A stretch of DNA of 64,000 nucleotides from Actinopolyspora alba. Lineage in GTDB: Bacteria; Actinomycetota; Actinomycetes; Mycobacteriales; Pseudonocardiaceae. Location of the stretch: the NCBI RefSeq assembly GCF_900112765.1, contig NZ_FOMZ01000007.1, positions 1 through 64,000 on the forward strand, written 5' to 3'. The translations under genes and the position numbers were made by a program. The notes beneath the pieces are model-generated. The model saw only the letters and a program-made list of their open reading frames with translations. It searched no databases and had not been told where the DNA came from. Shown piece after piece: positions 33,846 to 42,911 of the stretch. How positions within the stretch are numbered: position 1 is the stretch's first letter; the number at the start of each line of letters is the position of its first letter.

Positions 33846-34589
33846 TCAGCCGAGGGCGCATATGGCTAGCAGGAGGGTGGTCCCCAGTTCGCAGCAGGCG
33901 CCGAGCACGTCGCCGGTAACTCCGCCGAACCTGCGTAGCACGTGCCTGCTCAGCACCCACAGCGAGCCGAAGGTCAGTACCACGGCGGCGAGACCGACCC
34001 ACCACGTTCCCGGCGTGGCGAAACCACCGGCGAGCAGCAGTGCCGCCCACCAGGCGAACACGGTGCCGCGGGGTTGCGTGCCCGCCACCAGCGCACCCAT
34101 GCCCTCTTGTCGCGCCGCCGGGATCCCCCTGCGACAGCACAGCGGAAAAGCGGCCCTCCCGCCGGCGCAGGCGAGTACGACGACTCCCCACTCGCCGTGT
34201 GAGGCGGCCGCGGCGAATCCCGTAGCCTGCACTCCGATCGTCAGCACGAGTCCGGCCACCGCGAACGGGCCGGTGCTGCCGTCGCGCATCACCGAAAGCG
34301 CTCGTTCGGCGGCGCCGTAGCAGCCCAACCCGTCCACGGTGTCGGCCAGCCCGTCGATGTGCATCCCCCTGGTGGCCAGTGCCAGCGAGGCCACGGTGAG
34401 CAGTCCCGCCACCAGTGCGGGAGCTCCCAGTGCGAGCAATGCCCAGAGCAGGAGAGCGGCGAACACCCCGAGAGCGGCTCCCACCAGCGGAGCGAACGAG
34501 ATGGCACGCCTGCCGGTGCGCTCGTCGACGGTGTCGACCCGCACCGGCAGTACGCTCAACCAGGCGAACGCCAGTCGAAGCCCTTGCAC
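33846..34589 (-). CDS. cobS: Adenosylcobinamide-GDP ribazoletransferase (cobalamin synthase)
   Basis: Integral membrane enzyme joining adenosylcobinamide-GDP to alpha-ribazole, the last nucleotide-loop step of cobalamin synthesis. The 247-residue product begins QGLRLAFAWLSVLPV, keeps the catalytic acidic segment TRGMHIDGLADTVDGLG and has six or so hydrophobic helices, ending SRHVLRRFGGVTGDVLGACCELG, all typical. GTG 34589 lies 5 nt after the cobT stop, so the two are co-translated; longer upstream frames run antisense or out of frame through cobT. Confidence 0.95.
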   Translation of the reverse strand: MQGLRLAFAWLSVLPVRVDTVDERTGRRAISFAPLVGAALGVFAALLLWALLALGAPALVAGLLTVASLALATRGMHIDGLADTVDGLGCYGAAERALSVMRDGSTGPFAVAGLVLTIGVQATGFAAAASHGEWGVVVLACAGGRAAFPLCCRRGIPAARQEGMGALVAGTQPRGTVFAWWAALLLAGGFATPGTWWVGLAAVVLTFGSLWVLSRHVLRRFGGVTGDVLGACCELGTTLLLAICALG

Positions 34590-34594
34590 GCCGC

Positions 34595-35749
34595 TCAGTC
34601 CGCGGCGTCGGTCGGGGAGACTCCCGCCGCCTCGTCGGAGGTGGGGCCCGCTATACCCGCTTCGGCGAAGCTCGCCATCTCGGCCAGCACCCTGATCGCG
34701 GCGTTGACCACCGGCAGGGCCGAGACGGCTCCGGAACCCTCGCCCAGTCGCATGTCGAGATCCAGCACCGGCCGCAGGTCCAGGTGCTCCAGCACCAGGG
34801 TCGCCCCTGGTTCGACCGAACGATGTCCCGCCATCCACCACTGCGCCGCTCCCGGGGCGAGCTCCTCGGCGACCATCGCCGCGGAGCCGACCACCACGCC
34901 GTCGAGGATCACGGGAGTACGGCGCACCGACGCCTGCGCGAGGAAGCCGGCCATGGCGGCGATGTCGGCACCACCCGCCGTGCGCAGCAGCGCCAACGGA
35001 TCGTCCACCACTTTGCGCGCGCGGCGCAGCGCATCCCGGATGGCCGCGGTCTTGCGCATCCACGCCGCGTCGTCGATCCCGGTGCCACGTCCGACCACCG
35101 CCACCGGCTCGTTCTCGGTCAGGGCCGCGATGAGGGTGGCGGCGGGGGTGGTGTTCCCGATACCCATGTCACCGGCGATCAGCAGATCGGCTCCGCTGTC
35201 GACCTCCTCGTCGGCCAGTGCCCTGCCCGCTGCGACCGCGTCGTGTGCCTGCTGGGCGGTGAGTGCGTCCTCGACGTTGAGCGAACCGGACGACTCGCGG
35301 ACCTTGTGCGCCGAGATCGTCCGGTTCGTCTCGCCGTTCACGGCCATGTCGACGACGCGTACCCCCGCTCCGGCGTTGGCGGCCAGCGCGTTCACGGCGG
35401 CCCCGCCGGCGAGGATGTTCTCGACCATCTGTGCGGTGACCTCGCTGGGGTAGGCCGAGACGCCGTTGGTGGCGATCCCGTGGTCCCCCGCGAAAACCAC
35501 CACGCGGGGCCGGTCGAACGGCCTGGGTGGGCAGGTGCCCTGCCTGGCCGCAACCCAGACGCCCAGTTCCTCCAGCCTGCCGAGTGACCCGGCGGGTTTG
35601 GTGAGCCCGTCGTGCCGCGCCACCGCCTGCCGGTGCGCCTGTTCGTCGGGTGGCCGGACCACGCCGAATTCGATACCCGGCCGGTCCGTGCCGTCCGCCG
35701 GTTCTGCCGATGGGGTGTGCATCGGTTGTGGGTCGGGCACCGTGGACAA
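34595..35749 (-). CDS. cobT: Nicotinate-nucleotide--dimethylbenzimidazole phosphoribosyltransferase
   Basis: Makes alpha-ribazole phosphate from nicotinate mononucleotide and dimethylbenzimidazole. The 384-residue product includes [57 protein letters not shown] with the conserved Asp-Met-Gly-Ile-Gly-Asn, and a C-terminal [25 protein letters not shown] region with the catalytic Glu. A 40-residue N-terminal extension is longer than in enteric CobT. The start is a TTG (35749) with GGAGGT 6 nt upstream, a rare start supported by the ribosome site. It forms an operon with cobS. Confidence 0.95.
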   Translation of the reverse strand: MSTVPDPQPMHTPSAEPADGTDRPGIEFGVVRPPDEQAHRQAVARHDGLTKPAGSLGRLEELGVWVAARQGTCPPRPFDRPRVVVFAGDHGIATNGVSAYPSEVTAQMVENILAGGAAVNALAANAGAGVRVVDMAVNGETNRTISAHKVRESSGSLNVEDALTAQQAHDAVAAGRALADEEVDSGADLLIAGDMGIGNTTPAATLIAALTENEPVAVVGRGTGIDDAAWMRKTAAIRDALRRARKVVDDPLALLRTAGGADIAAMAGFLAQASVRRTPVILDGVVVGSAAMVAEELAPGAAQWWMAGHRSVEPGATLVLEHLDLRPVLDLDMRLGEGSGAVSALPVVNAAIRVLAEMASFAEAGIAGPTSDEAAGVSPTDAAD

Positions 35750-35881
35750 GCCTTACCTCCGTAGTCGTTCGGCCGGAGTCGTGCTTGGCAACACCGCGCT
35801 CGGCTACGCACCGCCGCCGAGCTCCCACGTCGGGGTGTGCTCGCGGTGACCGACTCCGGGGATTCAGCGTAGGTCAGCCAC

Positions 35882-36439
35882 TCAACGTAGTCGCAGTGGT
35901 AGTCCCGCGACCAGCAGCAGCACGCTGTCGCAGACTTCGGCGAGCCCGGCGTTGAGCGCACCCAGCTCGTCCCGGAACAGCCGACCCGCCCTGCTCTCCG
36001 GGACCACACCCAGACCGACCTCGGCCGAGACGAGCACCAGCCGTGCCGAACACGATTCGCTCGCGCGTGTCAGTTCGTCACGCTGTCCTCGCACGGTCGT
36101 CAGCGCCGAGGTGTCACGCTCCCACGCACCCGCGTCGTCCAGCGCGCCCGTCAACCAGGTCGCCAGATCGTCGACGAGGATCGGTGGATCCGCCGCTCGG
36201 GCGTTGTCCAGCAGGTCGATCAGGTCGTCCGGACGCGGAGCCTCCACGGTTTTCCAGTTCGCCGGACGGCGCGCGACGTGGTCGGCGATACGCCGGTTCC
36301 ACTCCTCGTCGCGGGGATCCCGCCGTGCGGTGGCGACGTAGGTGGCGGCACCCTCCCGCGGCAGCAGCCCCTCGGCATGGGCGGACTTGCCGGAGCGCGC
36401 TCCGCCCAGTACCAGCGTGCGGTGCTCGGATCCGTTCAC
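35882..36439 (-). CDS. cobU: Adenosylcobinamide kinase/adenosylcobinamide-phosphate guanylyltransferase
   Basis: Phosphorylates adenosylcobinamide and then attaches GMP. The 185-residue protein has the P-loop LVLGGARSGKSAHAE, the ATYVATARRDPRDEEWNRRI motif, ILVDDLATWLTGALDD and the closing VSAEVGLGVVPESRAGRLFRDELG. GTG 36439 overlaps the stop of the upstream aldo/keto reductase by 4 nt (GTGA), so it is translationally coupled to it. cobT starts 132 nt downstream; together cobU, cobT and cobS give the nucleotide-loop assembly branch. The early corrin-ring genes are not in the window. Confidence 0.95.
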   Translation of the reverse strand: MNGSEHRTLVLGGARSGKSAHAEGLLPREGAATYVATARRDPRDEEWNRRIADHVARRPANWKTVEAPRPDDLIDLLDNARAADPPILVDDLATWLTGALDDAGAWERDTSALTTVRGQRDELTRASESCSARLVLVSAEVGLGVVPESRAGRLFRDELGALNAGLAEVCDSVLLLVAGLPLRLR

Positions 36440-37422
36440 GGCGTGGTGGTGTGGCGGGGGTCGGTCTCCGCCACGTGCCCGATGACCTCGTCGATCTTGT
36501 CGAGCACGTCCTGGTCGAGCTTCACCCCTGCCGCCCGCACGTTGTCGGTGACCTGCTCCGGGCGGGACGCGCCGATGATCGCGGCGGAGACGTTCGAGTT
36601 CTGCAGCACCCAGGCCACGGCCAGCTGGGCCATGGACAGCCCCAGGTCCTCGGCGATCGGCTTGAGCTGCTGCACCGGTTCCAGCACCTCGTCCCGCATC
36701 CAACGCGAGATCATGTTCGCGCCGCCCGCCTCGTCGGTCGCCCTCGAACCGGTGGGAGCCTCCTGCCCGGGCAGGTACTTGCCGGTCAGCGCGCCCTGCG
36801 CGATCGGCGACCACACGATCTGGCCGAGGCCCTCCCGCTCCGAGGTCGGGATCACCTGGGACTCGATCACCCGCCACAGCATCGAGTACTGCGGCTGGTT
36901 GGACACCAGCGGTACGCGCAGTTCCCGTGCCAGCTCGGCGGCCCGGCTGATCTGCTCGGCGTTCCACTCCGAAACGCCGATGTAGAGCGCCTTGCCCTGA
37001 CGCACCAGATCGGCGAACGCGGTCATGGTCTCTTCCAGCGGAACGGTCCGGTCGAACCGGTGCGCCTGGTAGAGATCCACGTAGTCGGTCTGCAGCCTGC
37101 GCAGCGAGGCCTCACAGGACTCCATGATGTGCTTGCGGCCCAGACCGCGGTCGTTGGGCCCCTGCCCGGTGGGGAAGTAGACCTTGGTGAACAGCTCGAT
37201 GCTCTCCCGGCGCACCCCCGACAGCGCGCGCCCGAGCACCGCCTCGGCCCGGGTGGCCGCGTAGACGTCGGCCGTGTCGAAGGTGGTGATCCCCTCGTCG
37301 AGAGCGGTCAGCACGCACGCCTGCGCCTGTTCCTCCTCGACCTGCGAACCGTGGGTGAGCCAGTTTCCGTAAGCGATCTCGCTGATGTTCAGGCCGCTGC
37401 GGCCGAGCCGACGAAACTCCAT
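36436..37422 (-). CDS. Aldo/keto reductase (potassium-channel beta-subunit-like group)
   Basis: A 328-residue NADPH-dependent TIM-barrel oxidoreductase. It begins MEFRRLGRSGLNISEIAYG and keeps the catalytic Asp-Tyr-Lys-His set: FDTADVYA, LFTKVYF and DYVDLYQAHRFD. GLSMAQLAVAWVLQNSNVSAAIIGASRPEQV is the cofactor end. The group resembles the Kv-beta/YghZ subfamily acting on aldehydes; substrate unknown. TAGGCT ends 7 nt before ATG 37422. It overlaps cobU, an odd partner, perhaps only sharing a promoter. Confidence 0.92.
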   Translation of the reverse strand: MEFRRLGRSGLNISEIAYGNWLTHGSQVEEEQAQACVLTALDEGITTFDTADVYAATRAEAVLGRALSGVRRESIELFTKVYFPTGQGPNDRGLGRKHIMESCEASLRRLQTDYVDLYQAHRFDRTVPLEETMTAFADLVRQGKALYIGVSEWNAEQISRAAELARELRVPLVSNQPQYSMLWRVIESQVIPTSEREGLGQIVWSPIAQGALTGKYLPGQEAPTGSRATDEAGGANMISRWMRDEVLEPVQQLKPIAEDLGLSMAQLAVAWVLQNSNVSAAIIGASRPEQVTDNVRAAGVKLDQDVLDKIDEVIGHVAETDPRHTTTP

Positions 37423-37429
37423 GACATCC

Positions 37430-37435
37430 AGCCTA
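37430..37435 (-). promoter_or_regulatory. Leaderless -10 hexamer for the aldo/keto reductase-cobU unit
   Basis: TAGGCT on the minus strand, 7 nt before ATG 37422. Confidence 0.5.
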
Positions 37436-37479
37436 GATCCACATCCCGGTGTGCGCCCAGCACTGTGACCGAGCCGTGC

Positions 37480-38118
37480 TCACCGGACCTCGTTGATGTC
37501 CTTCGGAGTGACCCGGGGGCGGGGAACACGCAGTTTGCGCAGCTGCATCGCACGGGTGAAGGCGTACCACCCCATGCTGATCCCCTTGTCCTTGGCGTCG
37601 GGGAACTTGGCGCGCACCTGTTTCGTGACGATCCGGCCGAGCATGGTGCCCTCGAAGATCATCGTTATCAGCAGCGCCAGGCAGAACACCGTGGCGATCT
37701 GGACGACCATCTGGATCTGCACCAGCGTGGCCAGGAATATCACCAGCACCAGCGGCATGAACAGCCCCATCAGGTGCCTGCGGGAGTCCACGATGTCGCG
37801 AACGTGTGCTCGGACCGGTCCGCGGTCGCGCGGCATGAGGTAACGGTCGTCACCCGCCATCATCCGTTCGCGCCGTTCGGCCGCGGCCTTGCGCCGCTCC
37901 GGCTTGTTGCGACGCATCCGCTTGAACGCCTCGCGCTGGGTCCGTGGCGGCGGCGGAACCGGGCCCCGACGTTTGCTCTCGGACTCGCGACGTTTCGGGG
38001 TCGGCCTACCCTTGGCCTGGCTCGAATCGTTCGCGTTCTCCCGCGTCGCCTCGCCACCGTGCTCGTCGCTGTCGACGGTGGCGGTTTGCTCGGCGGTGTT
38101 GCGACGGAGGAACTTCAC
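37480..38118 (-). CDS. DUF3043 domain-containing membrane protein
   Basis: A 212-residue actinobacterial DUF3043 protein. The N-terminal 100 residues are charged (RRESESKRRGPVPPPP; FKRMRRNKPERRKAAAERRE), followed by two adjacent transmembrane helices (GLFMPLVLVIFLATLVQIQM and IATVFCLALLITMIFEGTML) and a basic tail (KQVRAKFPDAKDKGISMGWY). Function unknown. GTG 38118 set by TACGCT 6 nt upstream. Confidence 0.88.
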   Translation of the reverse strand: MKFLRRNTAEQTATVDSDEHGGEATRENANDSSQAKGRPTPKRRESESKRRGPVPPPPRTQREAFKRMRRNKPERRKAAAERRERMMAGDDRYLMPRDRGPVRAHVRDIVDSRRHLMGLFMPLVLVIFLATLVQIQMVVQIATVFCLALLITMIFEGTMLGRIVTKQVRAKFPDAKDKGISMGWYAFTRAMQLRKLRVPRPRVTPKDINEVR

Positions 38119-38124
38119 ACCACC

Positions 38125-38130
38125 AGCGTA
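38125..38130 (-). promoter_or_regulatory. Leaderless -10 hexamer for the DUF3043 gene
   Basis: TACGCT on the minus strand, 6 nt before GTG 38118. Confidence 0.5.
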
Positions 38131-38416
38131 AGCGACACCGTCCCTGTCACGAATACCGACTCCGCGGTTGGGAGCCGATCGTGGAAATCGCTCGTGTCGC
38201 GGTGGGCCGCTCCGGCAGCGGCCCGCGCGGCGCGGCTCCCGTGCCGGGGCCTGGTCTCGTTCGCGACGCGCACCGTTTTCCGTGCGTATCATGTGCGGTG
38301 CTACCCGCGGGTGTCACAATCGGCGTGCGCGGGTTGGACCGCGGGAATACTCGCACTTACCGTGACCGTTGGAGTCGCGGGAACCTGCCAGCAGCCGCTA
38401 ACCGCAAGGGAGAGCC

Positions 38417-38782
38417 ATGACCGCCCAGGAAACAACCGTGGAGACCGAAGCGCCCGCTCATGGCGTCACGTTGACCGACCCGGCGGCCAGCAAGGCCAAG
38501 ACCCTGCTGGACCAGGAGGGACGCGATGACATGCACCTTCGCATCGCGGTCCAGCCGGGTGGGTGTGCCGGACTGCGCTACCAGCTGTTCTTCGACGAGC
38601 GCACGCTCGACGGGGACGCGGTGCGCGACTTCAACGGCCTGGACGTGGTCGTCGACAGGATGAGCGCCCCCTACCTGCAGGGCGCCGTGATCGACTTCGT
38701 GGATTCGATCGAGAAGCAGGGCTTCACGATCGACAACCCGAACGCCGGCGGCTCGTGCGCCTGCGGTGACTCGTTCCACTGA
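38417..38782 (+). CDS. A-type iron-sulfur cluster carrier (HesB/IscA/ErpA family)
   Basis: A 121-residue A-type carrier that delivers Fe-S clusters to apoproteins. The three cluster Cys are in place: GGCAGLRYQLFFDE and the C-terminal CACGDSFH. VTLTDPAASKAKTLLDQEG begins the fold after a 16-residue acidic leader. Client proteins could include LipA, whose clusters need such carriers; inference. ATG 38417 has GGGAGAG upstream. The gene is monocistronic and ends at a strong T-run terminator. Close homologues are called ErpA or IscA without a clear distinction, so no symbol is given. Confidence 0.93.
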   Translation: MTAQETTVETEAPAHGVTLTDPAASKAKTLLDQEGRDDMHLRIAVQPGGCAGLRYQLFFDERTLDGDAVRDFNGLDVVVDRMSAPYLQGAVIDFVDSIEKQGFTIDNPNAGGSCACGDSFH

Positions 38783-38804
38783 GCGGACGCGATCGGCTTT
38801 TTCC

Positions 38805-38848
38805 GGGGATGGTGCGGCGAGGGATCTCGTCACACCATCCCCGTTTTT
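38805..38848. terminator. Rho-independent terminator after the Fe-S carrier
   Basis: GGGGATGGTG (38805-38814) pairs with CACCATCCCC (38833-38842), followed by GTTTTT. A CTTTTTCC run on the other side suggests partial activity for proA as well. Confidence 0.85.
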
Positions 38849-38868
38849 CGTGCGTCGCACGTCACTGT

Positions 38869-40185
38869 TCAGGGGCGGGTGTGTCCGTCACCCCAGACGA
38901 GCCACTTCGTGGTGGTCAGTTCCGGCAGCGCCATCGGGCCGCGGGCGTGCAGCTTCTGCGTCGAGATCCCGATCTCGGCTCCCATGCCGAACTGGCCGCC
39001 GTCGGTGAAAGCGGTGGACGCGTTGACCACGACCGCGGCTGAGTCGACCCGCGTGGTGAACCGGCGGACGGTTGAGACGTCCTCGCTGACGATGGCCTCG
39101 GTGTGCCCCGTGCCGTGTCGTGCGATGTGCGCCATCGCCTCGTCCGGGGAATCGACCACCGCCACCGCCAGGTCCATCGACAGGTACTCGGTGTCCCAGT
39201 CCTGCTCGGTGGCGGGAGTGACCGGTGCCGCGTTCCCGATCGCCTCGGCAGCACGCTCGTCCGCGTGCAGCGTCACCCCGGTCTCGGCCAGTTCCCGGGC
39301 CAGCCCCGGAAGCAGCGTCTCGGCGACCTCCCGGTGCACCAGCAGCGTCTCCGCCGCGTTGCACACGCTGACCCGGCGCGTCTTGGCGTTGCGGACCACC
39401 TGCCGTGTCTTTTCCGCGTCGGCGGCGCGGTCCACGTAGACGTGACAGTTACCCACGCCGGTCTCGATGACCGGCACCGTCGCCTCCTCGACCACCGCGT
39501 TGATCAGCCCGGCACCGCCGCGTGGGATCACCAGGTCCACGAGACCGCGCGCGGTGACCAGGTGCCCCACCGAGGAACGGTCCGCACACGGCAACAGCGT
39601 CACAAGGTTCGGGGAGAAGCCGGATTCGACCAGCACGTCCCGCAGGATCGACACCAGCGCGGTGTTGGAACGTACCGCCGAGGATGAGCCGCGCAGCAGC
39701 ACGGCGTTACCCGACTTCAGGGTCAGTCCGGCCGCGTCCACGGTGACGTTCGGACGCCCCTCGTAGACGATGCCGACCACCCCGAGCGGCACCCGCACCT
39801 GTCGCAGCTCCAGCCCGTTCGGCAGCATGTTGCCGCGCACCGTCTCCCCGATAGGATCCGGCAGCCCAGCCACCGTACGCAGCCCGGAAGCGACCTCGGC
39901 CACCCGTGATTCGGTCAGCTTCAGGCGATCCAGCATCGCCTCCGGCATCCCGGAGTCGCGTGCCGCGTTGAGGTCGAGCTCGTTGGCGTCGAGAACCTCC
40001 CCGGAGCGGCGTGCCAACGCGTCGGCCATCGCGTTCAGCAGGGTGTCCTTGGTGTCCCGGGTCGCGGCGGCGAACTCGGCGGCGGCCTCGCGGGCACCGC
40101 GCGCCGCGGCCAGGATCTCCTCCCGGCCGGTGTCCGCTCCGGCGGCGGAACCCGTGGGTGACTTTTCCGGCATAGTGGTGCTCAC
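38869..40185 (-). CDS. proA: Gamma-glutamyl phosphate reductase
   Basis: Second enzyme of proline synthesis, reducing gamma-glutamyl phosphate with NADPH to glutamate semialdehyde. The 438-residue product is family length, of aldehyde dehydrogenase fold, with [20 protein letters not shown], the [12 protein letters not shown] cofactor segment, the catalytic Cys in [15 protein letters not shown], and [16 protein letters not shown] near the end. GTG 40185 is fixed by TATCCT 7 nt upstream; an in-frame ATG four codons later is possible. proB is not in the window. Confidence 0.96.
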   Translation of the reverse strand: MSTTMPEKSPTGSAAGADTGREEILAAARGAREAAAEFAAATRDTKDTLLNAMADALARRSGEVLDANELDLNAARDSGMPEAMLDRLKLTESRVAEVASGLRTVAGLPDPIGETVRGNMLPNGLELRQVRVPLGVVGIVYEGRPNVTVDAAGLTLKSGNAVLLRGSSSAVRSNTALVSILRDVLVESGFSPNLVTLLPCADRSSVGHLVTARGLVDLVIPRGGAGLINAVVEEATVPVIETGVGNCHVYVDRAADAEKTRQVVRNAKTRRVSVCNAAETLLVHREVAETLLPGLARELAETGVTLHADERAAEAIGNAAPVTPATEQDWDTEYLSMDLAVAVVDSPDEAMAHIARHGTGHTEAIVSEDVSTVRRFTTRVDSAAVVVNASTAFTDGGQFGMGAEIGISTQKLHARGPMALPELTTTKWLVWGDGHTRP

Positions 40186-40538
40186 ACCGCCCAGGATAGA
40201 AGATTCACATCCGGCAGTGGGAGCGTGGTGAGGCGACTACCTCACGTGATCCGGTGGTTCGCGGCGGCACTCGGAGTGCCCTTTCCGGAGTATCGCGGAA
40301 AAGCGCGAACCCCTCTCGGTGTTTCCTTTTGGCGGTTCCGGTTCTTCCGGGGATTTCTCGGATGTCGGTCCCGAAATTCTGAACAGCTGAAAGACGTCGT
40401 TTTCCAGGGGACTCTTCTTTATCGATTGCGCAAGTGCTGTTGCGTATGTAGAACACCGTCCCGGACGAATCGTCGGCCGGGCGTTGTGCGGTGCCCGGGA
40501 AGTGTTTCGCCGACCTTTCGAGCACTGGAGAGGAAACG
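40186..40538. other. Divergent regulatory region between proA and the glucoamylase
   Basis: Less GC-rich than its surroundings, with T-rich patches. It contains the palindrome TTGCGCAA at 40426-40433 followed by TTGCG again 12 bp later, a possible repressor site for the sugar hydrolase. No gene is seen. Confidence 0.45.
40193..40198 (-). promoter_or_regulatory. Leaderless -10 hexamer for proA
   Basis: TATCCT on the minus strand, 7 nt before GTG 40185. Confidence 0.5.
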
Positions 40539-42698
40539 ATGATGGGTTTACCGCCGAAGCGGGGAACGAGGAGGCGGGCCAGCCGCTCGGCTGCGCTCTC
40601 CGCCGCTGTGCTCGCCCTGGTGACCGCCCTCGGGGCGGGTGTACCGGCCGGAGCGGTTTCCGCGACCGCGCCGGGCGCTCCGGGCATATCCTCCGCGTGG
40701 ACCACGGGTGCCAAACGAGGTGTCGGTACTTCCACCACGCTGGAGTCGAAGGTCTGGCACACCTTGGGGCAGGGGATACTCAACGAGGTCTACTACCCGC
40801 GCCTGGACGTGCCGAACGTGCAGGACATGCAGTACGTCGTCAGTGACGGGCGGAGCTTCACCGAGCTGGAGCGCGACGCCACCACGAGCCGGATCCTGCT
40901 GCCCGACTCGCGGTCGCTGCGGTACCGGCAGGTCAACACCGACCGCGACGGCAGGTATCGCATCACCAAAACCTACATAACCGATCCGCGGCGTTCGGTG
41001 CTGCTGGTCCGGACGCGTTTCGAGGTGCTGGAAGGCGGGCCGCTGCGGCTCTACGCGCTGTACAACCCCTCGCTCAACGGCAGCGGGATGGGCGACAGCG
41101 GAGCCACTTCCGGTGGGACCCTGGTCGCCAGTGACGGCGAGGTGGCCAGCGCGTTGGCCGCTTCGAACGGCTTCAGCGCCGCCACGAGCGGTTACAGCGG
41201 TACGTCCAGCGACGGCTACCGCGACCTCGAGGCCGACCACCGGCTCGACAATCGCTACGACCGGGCGGGCGAAACCGGCAATCTCGTGCAGACGGCTCGC
41301 GTTCCTGTCGAGACCGACACCACATTCACGCTCGCGCTCGGTTTCGGCGAGGACAGGGGGGCGGCGAAGACCGCTGCGCACGGCGCACTGGCGAGTGGTT
41401 ACGGCGCGGCCAGGCACGAGTACGACGCGGGCTGGCACCGTTACCTCGCCTCGATCGACCCCGTCCCCCGCTCCGTCGCCTCGCGCGGGCTGATCACCCA
41501 GTACAACGTCGCCGCCATGACGCTGAAGTCCCAGGAGGACAAGACCTACCGAGGTGCTTTCGTGGCGTCGACCTCGATTCCGTGGGGTGGTGCCAAGAAC
41601 GCCGACAGCTGCTGCACCGGCGGGTACCACCTGGTGTGGTCGCGTGATCTGTACCACACCGCGACGGCCGCGATGGCGCTGGGCGATCGCGCCGCCGCCA
41701 ACCGAGCGCTCGACTACCTGCTGAACGTGCAGTGGCGGGAGGACGGTTCGTTCCCGCAGAACACCTGGCTCGACGGTGAACCGCACTGGCCGAGTCTGCA
41801 GCTGGACGAAGTCGCCTATCCCATCGTGCTGGCGCAGCAGTTGGGCCGGACCGGCGACGCGGAGTGGGCCAAGCTCCGGAAGTCCGCCGACTTCATCGTC
41901 GAGAACGGTCCCGCCACCCCGCAGGAGCGTTGGGAGGAGGAAAGCGGCTACTCGCCCTCGACCATCGCGGCCGAGATCGCGGGCCTGGTCACCGCGGCCG
42001 ACATCGCCCGACAGCACGGTGACCGGCAGGCGGCACGACGGTATCTCGCCACCGCCGACGAATGGCAGCGCAAGGTGGCGGACTGGACCTTCACCACGAC
42101 CGGCCCGCACGGTGACGGCGAGTACTACCAGCGCGTGGACGACGACGGTGATCCGAACAACGGCCACCAGCTGTGTCTGAACAACGGGGGCGGATGCCAC
42201 GACGAGCGTGCCGTGGTCGACGCGGGATTCCTGGAACTGGTGCGGCTCGGCGTCAAGCCCGCCGACGATCCGACGGTGCTCGACTCGCTGCCCGAAACCG
42301 ACGACCGGCTGCGGGTCCGGACTCCGAACGGACCCGGCTGGTACCGCTACAACCACGACGGCTACGGCGAGGCCGCGGGCGGTGAGCCCTACACCGGAAC
42401 GGGCATCGGCAGGCTCTGGCCGTTGCTGACGGGCGAACGCGGTGAGTACGAGATCGCCTCCGGCGATTCGGCCGGTACTCATCTGGAGACGATGGCCAGG
42501 ATGGCCAACGAGGGCTACCTCATTCCCGAACAGGTCTGGGACAGGCCGTCCGAGAACGGTTTCGTTTTCGGTGAGGGAACCGGATCGGCCACTCCGCTCG
42601 CGTGGTCCATGAGCCAGTTCGTCCAGCTGGCGAACAACATGGACGCGGGCAGGAATCTGGAGACACCGGACGTGGTGGCCCGGCGCTACACCGATTGA
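40539..42698 (+). CDS. Secreted GH15 glucoamylase-like glycoside hydrolase
   Basis: A 719-residue secreted enzyme that should release glucose from the ends of starch or related glucans. Residues 1-41 are a signal peptide (basic KRGTRRRASR, hydrophobic ALSAAVLALVTALGAG, cleavage near AGAVSA). A beta-sandwich domain typical of bacterial glucoamylase/glucodextranase follows, then the (alpha/alpha)6 catalytic domain from about residue 310: GGYHLVWSRDLYHTATAAMA, LQLDEVAYPIVLAQQ, EEESGYSPSTIAAEIAG with the probable general acid Glu, and YTGTGIGRLWPLLTGERGEYE with the probable general base. ATG 40539 has GGAGAGG upstream. A terminator follows at 42728. Confidence 0.93.
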   Translation: MMGLPPKRGTRRRASRSAALSAAVLALVTALGAGVPAGAVSATAPGAPGISSAWTTGAKRGVGTSTTLESKVWHTLGQGILNEVYYPRLDVPNVQDMQYVVSDGRSFTELERDATTSRILLPDSRSLRYRQVNTDRDGRYRITKTYITDPRRSVLLVRTRFEVLEGGPLRLYALYNPSLNGSGMGDSGATSGGTLVASDGEVASALAASNGFSAATSGYSGTSSDGYRDLEADHRLDNRYDRAGETGNLVQTARVPVETDTTFTLALGFGEDRGAAKTAAHGALASGYGAARHEYDAGWHRYLASIDPVPRSVASRGLITQYNVAAMTLKSQEDKTYRGAFVASTSIPWGGAKNADSCCTGGYHLVWSRDLYHTATAAMALGDRAAANRALDYLLNVQWREDGSFPQNTWLDGEPHWPSLQLDEVAYPIVLAQQLGRTGDAEWAKLRKSADFIVENGPATPQERWEEESGYSPSTIAAEIAGLVTAADIARQHGDRQAARRYLATADEWQRKVADWTFTTTGPHGDGEYYQRVDDDGDPNNGHQLCLNNGGGCHDERAVVDAGFLELVRLGVKPADDPTVLDSLPETDDRLRVRTPNGPGWYRYNHDGYGEAAGGEPYTGTGIGRLWPLLTGERGEYEIASGDSAGTHLETMARMANEGYLIPEQVWDRPSENGFVFGEGTGSATPLAWSMSQFVQLANNMDAGRNLETPDVVARRYTD

Positions 42699-42727
42699 AC
42701 GGTGCGGTGACGACCGACCGTGAGAAC

Positions 42728-42758
42728 GCGGTGCCCCGGTGGAGCTCCGGGGCACCGC
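42728..42758. terminator. Hairpin after the glucoamylase
   Basis: GCGGTGCCCCGG pairs perfectly with CCGGGGCACCGC (12 bp), 30 nt after the stop. Confidence 0.75.
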
Positions 42759-42911
42759 GCGGTGGCGGTCGAAGCCGGGGCCCTGCCGGGTGCTATGGAC
42801 TTCGTGCTCTGTCCCCACCCGCCCGCACTCCCTAATGTCCGTGCAACGGGCGGCTCGGTGCGACCCGCCCGCGTCCCCGACGTAGCTACCCGGGATCCGA
42901 GGTGACCGGAC

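Noticed and set aside
35750-35881. Cobalamin riboswitch upstream of cobT/cobS
   Set aside because: The gap is only 132 nt and lacks a recognisable B12-box; the operon more likely starts at the aldo/keto reductase.
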